DNA of 64,000 nucleotides from Ramlibacter lithotrophicus (GCF_012184415.1 NZ_VTOX01000003.1:310001-374000), one strand, 5' to 3'. Positions 9,701 through 17,486 are shown, numbered from the stretch's first letter. Notes: a model not told the origin generated them from the sequence alone. A program made the numbers and translations.

Positions 9701-11467
9701 GAAGGTCTGGCCCACGCCGCCGGCGGTCGTTGCGTCGACCGTCGAACCGCCGAGGGTGAGCGTAGTGCCGGCAACCTGCGCCTGCACCGTGAAGGCTTCC
9801 GGCAGTTCGGTCGTGGCGTCGTTGACCGGGGTCACCGTGAACGTCGCGGTGCTGCTACCGACAGCGATGGTGGCGGTCAGCGGGTTGAACGAACCGGTGG
9901 CGAAGTCGGCCGTGTTCGTGTTGCCCGTGCCGGTATTGCCGGCGGCGCCGTCACCCGGCAGCAGCGTGAACACGACATCGGTCGCCGAAGTCACGGCCTC
10001 GGACGCGGTGACGGTATAGACCTGCGAAGCACCTTCCTGGACGGTGGTGCCAGCCTTGGTCAGGGTGAACGTCAGCGGCTTCGGCGTGACGGTGATCGTC
10101 AGCGTGTTCTGGCTGGTGGCACCCAGGGCGTCCGTCACCGTGTAGTTGGCAACGATGGCCAGGGGCGCATCGGAGTACACCAGCGCATTGGCGGCGGTGT
10201 TCGCCGCCGGATCGAAGGTGTAGGAGCCGTCGGCATTCAGGGTCAGGCCTTCGACGGCCGCGTCGAGGGAGAACGTCAGCGTGTCGCCGGTATCGGCATC
10301 CGTGGCGACCAGCTGGCCACTCACGGCTGCACCACCTTCGTTGGCGGCATCGCCGGCGGCCTGGGCAATCGGCGCGTCGTTGGGGTCGACGGCGACGGCG
10401 ATCGTCTGCGTCGACGTGGCGCCCAGGGCATCGGCGGCCGTGACGGTGATGGTGTCGCTGCCGCTGAAGCCGGCGTTCGGCGTGTAGGTGAACGTGCCGT
10501 TGCCGTTGTCGACGACCGTGCCGCTGGCGGCAGAGGCCGACAGGGTGACGGCGTCGCCTTCCGCGTCGGCGGCGGCCAGGTTGAATGTGGCGGACTTGCC
10601 TTCGTTCACGGCCAGGCTGGCTTCGGCGGTGATCGCCGGCGCCGTGTTGTCCATGCTGGTGTCGTTGACGGTCACCGTGGTGCTCACGCTGGCCTGGCCG
10701 ACGACGGAGATCGTCAGGGTCTCGGCGCCTTCGGTCGTGCGGTCGGCATTGACGGCGATGGTGGCGTGGGCCGTGCCGTTCGCGTCGGTGGTCACCATCG
10801 TCAGCTGGCTGCCGACGTCGCTGGCGTGGGCGCTGTCCACGCGCAGGACGTATTCGGTGTTGGGCGTGCCGTTGGTCAGGTGCACGGTGATCGAGGAGCC
10901 CTCATCCACGCTGGAGGCGGCGGCCATGAGCGTGAAATCGATCGTGGCGTCGATGGCGGCCTTGGCGGAGGTGACGGAGGCCGGGTCGGCGGTCACGCCG
11001 CTCAGGGCGGTCTGCAGGCTGGCCAGGTCGGTAGCGGCGATGCCGCGGTCGACGGAGTAGTACGTGGCAACGGCAACCTTGTTGTTCAGGATGGCGTTGG
11101 CGGCGGAGTACTGGTTGTTGGCCGAGTCGGGCACCGAGTTCAGGGCGGCGTACGCCTCGTACACGATGGCGCCCTTGGACACGCCGGCATTCATCTTGGA
11201 GATGATGAAGTCGCGGGCGAGGGAGTCGGCCTGGAGGCCCAGGGGGGTCAGGAACGCATCGGCGAAAGCTTCGGCCGTCTGCGTGTTGGGATTCAGGGCG
11301 GCATAGACAGAAGTGCCAGCCAGGATGCCGGCAAGTGTCTGCAGGCTACGGCCGTTCGTCTCGTAAACCGAGACGATCTGGCTCAGATATTCCGCGCCGG
11401 GTGCAGCGTTGAACATCAAGACCGTCAGTTCGACGATCTGACTGCGTTCAGTTGCAGTAATTGCCAT
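6707..11467 (-). CDS. RsaA-like S-layer / giant RTX surface protein
   Basis: A 1586-residue protein rich in Thr, Ala, Gly, Ser and Val, with no Cys or Sec signal, typical of type I-secreted S-layer proteins. Residues 1-140 form a helical region resembling DUF4214 and may anchor the protein to the cell. Residues about 165-460 hold Ig/cadherin-like repeats (NGTFTYTPNAGFSGSDTITV) and 460-600 a Calx-beta-like domain. Residues 640-1400 form a long beta-helix-like array. RTX motifs (GGAGNDTLTG, LSGGAGNDIF) lie near 1430-1470. The last 80 residues include WFQFGGNTYIV and DAIIKLTGLVDL, which I recall as nearly the same in Caulobacter RsaA. The ATG at 11467 has a GGAGA site. It has its own promoter with a Crp-type site and its own terminator. 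Confidence 0.88.
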   Translation of the reverse strand: MAITATERSQIVELTVLMFNAAPGAEYLSQIVSVYETNGRSLQTLAGILAGTSVYAALNPNTQTAEAFADAFLTPLGLQADSLARDFIISKMNAGVSKGAIVYEAYAALNSVPDSANNQYSAANAILNNKVAVATYYSVDRGIAATDLASLQTALSGVTADPASVTSAKAAIDATIDFTLMAAASSVDEGSSITVHLTNGTPNTEYVLRVDSAHASDVGSQLTMVTTDANGTAHATIAVNADRTTEGAETLTISVVGQASVSTTVTVNDTSMDNTAPAITAEASLAVNEGKSATFNLAAADAEGDAVTLSASAASGTVVDNGNGTFTYTPNAGFSGSDTITVTAADALGATSTQTIAVAVDPNDAPIAQAAGDAANEGGAAVSGQLVATDADTGDTLTFSLDAAVEGLTLNADGSYTFDPAANTAANALVYSDAPLAIVANYTVTDALGATSQNTLTITVTPKPLTFTLTKAGTTVQEGASQVYTVTASEAVTSATDVVFTLLPGDGAAGNTGTGNTNTADFATGSFNPLTATIAVGSSTATFTVTPVNDATTELPEAFTVQAQVAGTTLTLGGSTVDATTAGGVGQTFTLTTAIDTIPGLIGSANSAGTDGNDTIVALIDKVTAANTTLNALDSINGGLGTNAMTLNVVGNHVDAGLPAGVTVSNVQTINVRASGDLGDSAGDFDLSTISGLETVNVTLVDDLFAKAATTTNVNVSGATGAITTDGGKNVTVTDATADKGISVGATTGAAGAVTITDTNQGTGNISAKGSGAITVTASKQTTTGVDGKIDVVGGTDVSVTASATADNGAITVGTGTAPSGAVAVTSNLTGDGTATLDQGDVTVTGGTSVTVNSNLTINAKDQTAGAAHTFGDVLVNSNGKTTTVTVNQNYAETEFTKAAVAVVKELHTVTFKALTNGQTTTVDGLTFTASKDLTAAQVAQAFSNLTASDTQGPAGSTANGTFSGALSANFTSGAASGAVVVFTAIDESEVLALAAGAVDPTETVVAGTAASAAVTSANTITYGAVRVDGNATASISNVTVNGYGSADLGATGTDLNALTTLSLANSGGAATVATSATTLGLTLNKVTHAVTLTAPSLKTLNVTATGADSSTALTAAAVETLTVAGDKKATFTADLAALKSVTVTGSAGLTLSGAETDTLTSVNTSATTGTVTASIDASKATYTGGAGVDNVTLSSATVSKAVNTGAGNDMVTLASGTGTPAEAIVGGDGTDTLVMVVADAVAASTGATFETKIDGFERLSLSVPGAVSAVDLSNLDDINYVISAGTAGVNTLALSKFGANGTLELTADNAAGITASLADATGSADSFNLVLTSAGILAGGTVTVAGVESVAITSDDTNTTAHVNTLTLTAAAAKSVTVGGDAGLNLTLVGDAALTSVDASALTGALTINANSALALTVTGGSGADSLTATGSGDTLNGGAGNDTLTGADLTTLSGGAGNDIFVMNKPSNVNSYSTIADAASGDVIDLDAANGGTVVFTQSAIVLAGTAVFQDYANAAVNALGADADNAAWFQFGGNTYIVQSGRDHSGAGTPDFGNNVDAIIKLTGLVDLSVASYNQTNGTLEIA

Positions 11468-11529
11468 CAGGTTTCTCCATCAATGGAAAGGTTTCGATCA
11501 GGAACACAGCGCGCCCGATTCAGGGGGCA

Positions 11530-11557
11530 AGTATAGGGAACCGTCCTACAAGAGCAA
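11530..11557 (-). promoter_or_regulatory. Promoter of the S-layer gene, class II Crp geometry
   Basis: On the minus strand there is TTGCTC (11557-11552), a 16-base spacer, then TATACT (11535-11530, five of six consensus). The predicted start is 11524, with a leader of about 57 bases. The weak -35 directly abuts a Crp-type palindrome centred at -41.5, the standard position for class II activation. Confidence 0.65.
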
Positions 11558-11573
11558 TGTGATCGCAATCACA
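11558..11573. promoter_or_regulatory. Crp-type operator upstream of the S-layer gene
   Basis: TGTGATCGCAATCACA is a perfect TGTGA-N6-TCACA palindrome. The encoded Crp-family protein at 16779 keeps the Arg-Glu-x-x-x-Arg recognition helix that reads TGTGA. A second Crp-like protein elsewhere in the genome could also bind it. Confidence 0.75.
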
Positions 11574-11601
11574 GGGTGGCGGGCATTTGTCCGACGTTGT
11601 T

Positions 11602-13080
11602 TTATTGCATCACTTCCCAGCGCAACCCCATGTAGACGCTTCGCTGGCGCGCGTCGAACACGGCCAGGTTGCTCGATTGCCGCGAGATTTCGGCGTTCGC
11701 GACCAGTGCCAGGGACTCCGTCAGGGGCCAGCTCGCCTCCAGTTGCAGCACGTGCCGGATGGTCGAGCGGGGTACGTTGCCCAGGAGGGGGCTGTACGGG
11801 GTGCGGTCCCTCTGGCGCGTCGTGCTCCATTGGGCGCCAACCCGGCCCCCGAGCCAGGGCCCTTCCCACTGCGCCCTGACTTCCGCGCGCCGGTACGCGC
11901 CGCCCGCACGGGCTGCCTGCAGCGGCCGGTCGCTCCCCAACCGGGCCTGGGCGCCATAGAAGAATGTGTTGGCGGTAAGCGCCTCGATGCCACGCCCCAC
12001 CATGGACCGGCGGCAAAGCCATCCGGCCGCTCCCCCCTGGTACAAGCCGTCAAGAACGCGCGATTCGGGATAACCCCGATGCTCCAGTTCCAGGCTCGCG
12101 GCCGGACGGCAGCCGGCGAGCACTTCGCTCCATGGGCTGGCCTCGGTGCGCTCGCGCGCCTCCCACTGATACTGCAATGTCGCCCGCGTCGCACGCAGCA
12201 GGCTGGTCCCGCCATAGCGCAGGTGGCTGCGCGCCACCCGTGCCACCCACTGCCGCGACGCCGCGGGCGCATCCAGCCAGGTGGCGGCGACATCGCTCTG
12301 CTGGTAGCTGGTCTCGGAGTCGCCGGTCTGGCGCGCCTTGAATTCCGCCTGGACCACCAGCACCGACTCGTTCCAGGGACGCAATCCCTGCCACTGGACG
12401 ACGCCCAGCGTCGCCCCGCCACTCCTGGGCCGGGACTCGACGTCGAGCGGCAGCGTGACGTCCCCCTGCGGAAATGTAAGTGTGACCTCACTGCTGCTGG
12501 GTGCGTTGTTCAAGTTGGTCTCGGAGCCGCCCATGGCACTGAATTGCCAGCGCGATTGCCAGCCGGCCGTCAGGACGTTCGCCAGCGGCGTTGGCAACGA
12601 AAGGATCTCCAGTTGACGATCGATGACCTGGCCGATGGGCAGCGGCAGGTCGCTCCGTTGCCGCATGTGCGCCAGGAACGCCCGGGCGGACGCCGTGTCG
12701 CCCTCCGCCGCCAGCGCCTGCGCCAGGTCCAGTTGCGCACCCGGCAGGTCGGGATCGTGGAGCAGCGCTCGCTCCAGCGGCTCGATGGCCTCCGCCGTGC
12801 GGCCCAGGGCCAGCAGCGTCGCGCCGCGCCACGCATGAAAAGCCGCGTTGGTCAGGCAGCCGCGTTCATCGGCGGCGGCCTGCTGGGCCGTCGCCAGTTT
12901 CTGCAGGTCGGAACGATCCGCCGGCAGCGGGTACCGGGGCTGCAAGGGACAGGCGGTGGCGGGAGGTGTCGAGGGCGCTTGCGCCTGGCTCCAGGCGAAG
13001 GGCGGCGCCAGGCATGCGGCCAGGACGAGGAGGCGCAGCGGGCGCGAGAGGGCCGGGCGGGACGAACGTTGAACGGCCAC
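11602..13080 (-). CDS. TPR outer-membrane barrel protein, SLAM-like
   Basis: A 492-residue protein with a signal peptide (about 1-32, LRLLVLAACLAPPFAWSQA), TPR-type helices (about 65-140: ALGRTAEAIEPLERALLHDP) and a C-terminal beta-rich half (about 170-492) with alternating aromatic strands, ending YMGLRWEVMQ. This layout and the early barrel segment FSAMGGSETNLNNAP resemble surface lipoprotein assembly modulators (SLAM, DUF560), which move TbpB-like proteins across the outer membrane. The family call is by eye. It is the last gene of the fecR-cyclase operon, with a 54-base gap from the cyclase. The GTG at 13080 is the likely start, though no strong ribosome site is seen and a nearby downstream start cannot be excluded. 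Confidence 0.55.
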   Translation of the reverse strand: MAVQRSSRPALSRPLRLLVLAACLAPPFAWSQAQAPSTPPATACPLQPRYPLPADRSDLQKLATAQQAAADERGCLTNAAFHAWRGATLLALGRTAEAIEPLERALLHDPDLPGAQLDLAQALAAEGDTASARAFLAHMRQRSDLPLPIGQVIDRQLEILSLPTPLANVLTAGWQSRWQFSAMGGSETNLNNAPSSSEVTLTFPQGDVTLPLDVESRPRSGGATLGVVQWQGLRPWNESVLVVQAEFKARQTGDSETSYQQSDVAATWLDAPAASRQWVARVARSHLRYGGTSLLRATRATLQYQWEARERTEASPWSEVLAGCRPAASLELEHRGYPESRVLDGLYQGGAAGWLCRRSMVGRGIEALTANTFFYGAQARLGSDRPLQAARAGGAYRRAEVRAQWEGPWLGGRVGAQWSTTRQRDRTPYSPLLGNVPRSTIRHVLQLEASWPLTESLALVANAEISRQSSNLAVFDARQRSVYMGLRWEVMQ

Positions 13081-13134
13081 CGTGGAAAGCGCGCGGACCG
13101 CGCGGGAGAAACTACTGCGCCAGCACGGCCTGCT

Positions 13135-15162
13135 TCAGGCAGCCAGATGGCCTTGTTGCTTCAGGTATTGCAGGGACTGCTGCTCCGCATCGCTGCCGGG
13201 CTGCACCAAGGTGCGCAGTGTAAATACTTTGCTGCTGTGTCGCAATCCGGGAAGCAGGAAGCTGCCGAGCGGTTTCAGGGCCAGCTCCTGGCGCTCGAAC
13301 GGCACGCCGACGCGCCCCGCGGTCTCCGACCCGACGAGGATCGGATAGGCGAGTTCGGCCGTCATTTCCTGCAGCCGCATGGCCACCGTGATCGGCTGGC
13401 CAAGCACCGTGTGAACGCGCCGCGACGCGGGTCCGAAGCTGCCGACCAGGGCGCTCCCGCTCTCCACGCCCACGCCCAGGCCCAGCGGCTCGAGGCCCTG
13501 CGGCGGGACATTGGGCAGTTCCTCGCTGCAGCGCAGCCACAGTTCGCGCGCGGCGGCGAGCGCCTGCGCCGGATGGTCCGGGCAGGCCCGCGAGCCGTTG
13601 AACACGGCCACCAGGCTGTCGCCCGTCACCTCTTCGACGGTGCCGCCGCCCGCCTCGATGATGCTGCTGGCGGTGCCGTAGAACCGGTGCAGCACGCGGG
13701 CGGCGTCTTCGGGACTGCGCACTTCGCAGTACGCCGAGAAGTTGCGCACGTCGGCGACCACCACCGTCAGGTCGCGCCGCTCGGCCGAAATCTCGCCGGA
13801 CGGCTCCAGCAGCGCGATCTTCTCGGCGACGGCCGCCGGCAGGTAACTGGCCAAGTTGCGGAACAGGCGGCCTTTCTCGCTCAGGCTGCGGGCATGCTCG
13901 GCCAGCCCCAGGAACAGGCCCGACAGCACGATCGCCAGCGAAGCGTGCGCCCACCCGAGCCACCAGTCGACCGCAAGCAGCGCGAGGCCGTGCAGCGCGA
14001 AGCCCAGCGCGGCAAACACCAGCGCCGCGACCGGAATCCAGAGCACGTGGCGCGACTGGAGCCGGCGCGCGCTGGATTCCGCCGCGGCCCGGTTCCAGCT
14101 GAGGGCCAGCAGGACGAGGATGGCCAGGGCCGCCCACGCGGTCTGGAGGAAGGACGCGGCGCGGGGCGTGAAAGGCACCGCCTCGTCCAGGATGCCGGTG
14201 AGCAGTTGGGCGTGGACTTCCACTCCGCTCACGGCGCCACCGAGCGCCGTGGGCACGGCATCGGCCAGGCCGAACGCGGAGGCGCCAACCAGCACCCAGG
14301 CACCCGCGAGGACGTTGGGCTGCGCCAGCTTGCCTTCGAGCACGTCGGCCGCCGAAATCGAGACCAGGCTGCTGCGGGCCTTGTGGTACGGAACCCGGAT
14401 GTCGCCGTTCGCATCCAGCGGCACCCGCACGCCCGGCATGCCGCTGAGGGTGAGCGTCCACGCCGGATCCCACGGCCGGCTGCCCGGCTCCGCCTGCAGC
14501 GGCACGCCCGTCGCCGGGTTGTCCAGGGCGAGCAGGCCGGCCAGCGCCAGTGCCGGATAGTTCCGCTGCCCGAAGCATGCCAGCGCCGGTACGCGCCGCA
14601 CGGCGCCGTCAGGGTCCAGGCGCGGCGTGATGTGGCCGGCGGGCGTGTCCAGGCCGGCCACGTTCGCCACGTACCCCTGCGCGGGCGCCGCCGGCGGCAG
14701 GCAGGCCTGGCCCGGCAAGGCGCCGGTCAGCTGGCCGCTGCGCTGGCTGCTTTCGTTGCGCAGCGCGAACACCTGCGCCAGGACGGCAGGGCCGCTGCCC
14801 CGGGTCGCGGCGAGTGCCCGCGCCAGTTCGCCCGTCCCCTGCCGCTCGTCGGCGAACACCACGTCGTACAGCTGCAGCGAGGCACCTTGCGCGCGCAGGG
14901 CGTCGACCAGGCGGGCCTGGGTCTCGCGGGGCCAGGGCCAGGGCCCGACGCGCTGCAGGCTGGCGTCGTCGATGTCGACCACGACGACCCGGCGCTCCTC
15001 GCCCGACTCGGCGCTCAACTGCCACACGAGGTCGGTGGCGCGTTCGTCCGCCTGCTGCAGCGCCGTCGGCGCCAGCAGGGCGATGCCCGCCCATGCCACG
15101 AGCGCGACGGCCAGCGCCAACCAGCGCAGGCGCCGGCCCAAGGGCAAGGCGGCGGACCTCAT
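13135..15162 (-). CDS. CHASE2 class III nucleotide cyclase (adenylate or guanylate)
   Basis: A 675-residue inner-membrane sensor enzyme: one N-terminal helix (about 13-33), a periplasmic CHASE2 domain (about 38-310), three helices (about 315-420), then a class III cyclase domain (about 455-640). The first metal Asp is D471 in VVVADVRNFS and the second is D515 in VTGD. The residue that is Lys in adenylate cyclases is E511, as in guanylate cyclases. The later Asn of the VNxAxR motif is Thr in ITVAMR. Substrate choice is therefore uncertain and activity needs proof. Its ATG overlaps the fecR TGA as ATGA, so the cyclase is translationally coupled to the periplasmic or surface FecR-domain protein, a likely signal partner. 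Confidence 0.85.
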   Translation of the reverse strand: MRSAALPLGRRLRWLALAVALVAWAGIALLAPTALQQADERATDLVWQLSAESGEERRVVVVDIDDASLQRVGPWPWPRETQARLVDALRAQGASLQLYDVVFADERQGTGELARALAATRGSGPAVLAQVFALRNESSQRSGQLTGALPGQACLPPAAPAQGYVANVAGLDTPAGHITPRLDPDGAVRRVPALACFGQRNYPALALAGLLALDNPATGVPLQAEPGSRPWDPAWTLTLSGMPGVRVPLDANGDIRVPYHKARSSLVSISAADVLEGKLAQPNVLAGAWVLVGASAFGLADAVPTALGGAVSGVEVHAQLLTGILDEAVPFTPRAASFLQTAWAALAILVLLALSWNRAAAESSARRLQSRHVLWIPVAALVFAALGFALHGLALLAVDWWLGWAHASLAIVLSGLFLGLAEHARSLSEKGRLFRNLASYLPAAVAEKIALLEPSGEISAERRDLTVVVADVRNFSAYCEVRSPEDAARVLHRFYGTASSIIEAGGGTVEEVTGDSLVAVFNGSRACPDHPAQALAAARELWLRCSEELPNVPPQGLEPLGLGVGVESGSALVGSFGPASRRVHTVLGQPITVAMRLQEMTAELAYPILVGSETAGRVGVPFERQELALKPLGSFLLPGLRHSSKVFTLRTLVQPGSDAEQQSLQYLKQQGHLAA

Positions 15163-16607
15163 GGACGCGACCAGAGCGTGATCCCCGACAGGGTGCCGGC
15201 ACCCACCGACTTGTCGAAGAAGTAGCCCGCAGCCTTGCCGTCCAGCGACGCGGCGCCCGCGATGGCCTGGCCCGCCAGGCTGCGGTCGTAGAAGATGCCG
15301 TCGCTGCGGATGAAACCCGACCCCGCAATGCCGACCGGCCCGGTGATCGGGTTGTTCACCCGCAGGTCCGTTGCAAAGCGCAGGTTCGCGAAGTCGAGCG
15401 TCAGGCGGCCCTGCTCGACAACCGCCGATGACAGCTGCCCCCCGAGGTCGTACTGCGCATAGGAATTGGACAGCGCGAACTGGTAGGAGCCAAGTCCCTT
15501 CGCCAGGTCGGTGGCTCCGTCCTGGATCCGGTAGAGATAGAACAGGTGATTGCCCACCGTCACCGAGCGCCCCTGGGCCGCATCGGCCTGCGCGATCGAA
15601 AAGTCTCCCGCGGCCGCGCCACCAGCCCAGCGCCCCCACGCCAGCACCGCAGGTGGCAGCGGAACCACCGGATCGGGCGTCACCACCGGTGGCGGCTCCG
15701 GCGCGACCACCACTGGGGGCGGCGGCGGCGGTGGCGGCGGCACTGCAGCTCCCGCGTAGCCGGTGATGACCGCAGTCACGGCGCCCTCGGCCAGGGCCGT
15801 CGTCGCCTGGCGTTCGGATTCGGTTCGGCCCAGCGTCGACTCGGACCCTGGGGCCGGCGCGGCCGCCACCGGCACGACCGTACGGGCCGTCGTCGCCTGG
15901 CCGTGTCCGCCCTCCGTGCTGTTGGATGCGAATACCGCGCCCTGCAGCGGCTTGATCTCGGGCTGGGCGAGTTGCGGCCGGAATTCCACCTGCAACTGGC
16001 CCATGTCCGCCGACAGCAGCTTCGCCGAGGAAGAGCCGCAGGGACCGAGCGCCTGCGCCGTGCAGTCGGCGCCGAACGGCGCCATGACGATGGCGCCCTG
16101 GTTCACGGCGGCGCGGGTCGTCAATTCGCCGGTGCGGACCACGAAGTCGGTGCCCCGGACCCCGATCGCCACCAGCGGCGTGTTCAGGCGGAAGCGGTCG
16201 CGCGCACCCTCGGCGGCGGCGCCGGAGATGGCCCGCGCCACGCCGTATTCGAGCTTGAACCGCACCAGCGACATCGAAACGCGCTGCGGGTCGTACCGGT
16301 AATCCTCCACCAGCATGCGGCTGCCCGGGCGGATGCTGACCAGCGCGCCGTCGATGAAGCGGATGTGGAGGTGGCCGCCATCGGCCGTGTCCAGCCGGTC
16401 ACCCGGCAGGATGGGCGTGCCGCGGCGGACCATCTCGGGCAGGCCCTGGGCCGTGGTGCGGGTCACCGGGCCGACGCTCATGGTCACCTCGCCTACGGGG
16501 CGCTGGGCAGCCGGCACGGCGTCCGCATGGGCGCCGCCGGCGGCAAGGCACGCCACGCCCACCGCCGCCAGCAGGGCGGTGCGCGGGAAAGGAATCGTGT
16601 AGGACAT
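15159..16607 (-). CDS. FecR-domain protein with C-terminal TbpB-like barrel
   Basis: A 482-residue exported protein. The signal peptide ends near AHADA and has no clear lipobox. Residues about 60-165 form a FecR domain (GDRLDTADGGHLHIRF, then NTPLVAIGVRGTDFVV). A proline-rich linker with nine consecutive prolines lies near residue 290-325. The last 140 residues look like the small beta-barrel of TbpB-type proteins (LTLDFANLRF, IAGSGFIR, GKAAGYFFD). It is the first gene of an operon with the CHASE2 cyclase and a SLAM-like outer-membrane protein. SLAM systems export TbpB-like barrels, so this protein may be displayed outside the cell; this is inference. Expression is probably Crp-activated from the upstream palindrome. 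Confidence 0.75.
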   Translation of the reverse strand: MSYTIPFPRTALLAAVGVACLAAGGAHADAVPAAQRPVGEVTMSVGPVTRTTAQGLPEMVRRGTPILPGDRLDTADGGHLHIRFIDGALVSIRPGSRMLVEDYRYDPQRVSMSLVRFKLEYGVARAISGAAAEGARDRFRLNTPLVAIGVRGTDFVVRTGELTTRAAVNQGAIVMAPFGADCTAQALGPCGSSSAKLLSADMGQLQVEFRPQLAQPEIKPLQGAVFASNSTEGGHGQATTARTVVPVAAAPAPGSESTLGRTESERQATTALAEGAVTAVITGYAGAAVPPPPPPPPPVVVAPEPPPVVTPDPVVPLPPAVLAWGRWAGGAAAGDFSIAQADAAQGRSVTVGNHLFYLYRIQDGATDLAKGLGSYQFALSNSYAQYDLGGQLSSAVVEQGRLTLDFANLRFATDLRVNNPITGPVGIAGSGFIRSDGIFYDRSLAGQAIAGAASLDGKAAGYFFDKSVGAGTLSGITLWSRP

Positions 16608-16648
16608 GGGTCGACCAAAAGTGTGAGGCGCTCGGCCACTGGTGTGCT

Positions 16649-16654
16649 AATTTA
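16649..16654 (-). promoter_or_regulatory. Putative -10 of the fecR operon
   Basis: TAAATT on the minus strand (four of six consensus), 21 bases after the Crp-type palindrome. This puts that palindrome near -41 from the predicted start, the same layout as in front of the S-layer gene. No good -35 is visible, as expected for an activator-dependent promoter. Confidence 0.45.
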
Positions 16655-16675
16655 CCAACGGCGCGCCGTTCCCGA

Positions 16676-16691
16676 TGTGAGCCCCGTCACA
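16676..16691. promoter_or_regulatory. Crp-type operator between fecR and crp genes
   Basis: TGTGAGCCCCGTCACA is a perfect TGTGA-N6-TCACA palindrome in the 171-base divergent region. It is placed for activation of fecR on the minus strand and lies 88 bases before the regulator's ATG on the plus strand, where it could also affect the regulator gene. Confidence 0.75.
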
Positions 16692-16778
16692 AAAGGCCGG
16701 AAAGCTTCGGCAGGGCAGTCGCACCCACGGAACGAAAGATCCTCTTCACTATCATTCCGTCTTTCGAAATTCATCTTC

Positions 16779-17486
16779 ATGCCCGTCCCCGCCTCCGTCA
16801 TGTCGCAGCTGCCTTTGCTGGCAGGACTGCCGGCGGTGACGGTAACGCATCTGGCCCAGCATGCGTCGGAGCGCGTGTTCGCCAAGCGCGAGGTGGTCCT
16901 CCAGAAAGGGGCGGACGGCGGATCGCTCTGCTTCCTGCTCGACGGCCGCCTGCAGGGCGTCGACTTCACCGTCGATGGCCGCGAAGTAGGCCTTTACTTT
17001 GTGAATCCCGGCGATTATTTCGGCGACATCGCCGTGATCGACGGCGAGCCGCATCCGGTCTACGTGACGGCGGTGTCCCGCTCGCGCGTGGTGTTCGTGC
17101 CACGCGACCTGATCCGGCCCATCCTGTTCGCGCACCCGCGCGTCGCCGAAGTGCTGTGCACGAGCCTGGCCTTGCGGTTGCGGCAGATCTCGGGGCAGCG
17201 GCGGATCCTGGGAATGCTGAACCCGATCCAGCGGGTCTGCGCCCAGCTCGAACTCATGTTCGCGCCGCACCGCGACGGCGGCACCTGGGTCAGGAACGCG
17301 CCGACCCACCAGGAACTGGCGATCATGATCAACGCCAGCCGCGAAACGGTCACCCGCGTCTTCCAGCTGCTGCAAAGCCGTGGCGTCGTGGAACGCAGCG
17401 GCAACGACCTGCGCATCGACGATCCGGCGTTCCTGCAGGACGTCGCGGCCGGCCGGCGCCAGCCGGATCGCACCGGGTCGCCCTGA
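16779..17486 (+). CDS. Crp/Fnr-family transcription regulator
   Basis: A 235-residue regulator with an N-terminal cyclic-nucleotide-binding fold (about 12-130) and a C-terminal winged helix (about 150-225). The recognition helix SRETVTRVF keeps the Arg, Glu and Arg that read TGTGA in Crp. In the ligand pocket, FGD replaces Crp FGE (D83), and the Arg82-Ser83 pair of E. coli Crp is replaced by H92-P93, so classical cAMP binding is doubtful. There are no N-terminal Fnr cysteines. The start at 16779 is uncertain because an in-frame ATG at 16800 also begins well and neither has a strong ribosome site. The gene is divergent from fecR and 22 bases before wzm, so it may be co-transcribed with the glycan export genes. 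Confidence 0.85.
   Translation: MPVPASVMSQLPLLAGLPAVTVTHLAQHASERVFAKREVVLQKGADGGSLCFLLDGRLQGVDFTVDGREVGLYFVNPGDYFGDIAVIDGEPHPVYVTAVSRSRVVFVPRDLIRPILFAHPRVAEVLCTSLALRLRQISGQRRILGMLNPIQRVCAQLELMFAPHRDGGTWVRNAPTHQELAIMINASRETVTRVFQLLQSRGVVERSGNDLRIDDPAFLQDVAAGRRQPDRTGSP

Noticed and set aside
6572..11536. A 1654-codon plus-strand open frame opposite the S-layer gene
   Set aside because: It is an antisense shadow of a Thr/Ala/Val-rich gene in GC-rich DNA. Its translation is a low-complexity Gly/Arg/Val mix with no domain and no ribosome site.
11587..15225. Long plus-strand open frame opposite the SLAM-like and cyclase genes
   Set aside because: Arg/Gly/Ala/Gln-rich translation without motifs, fully antisense to two genes with clear domains.
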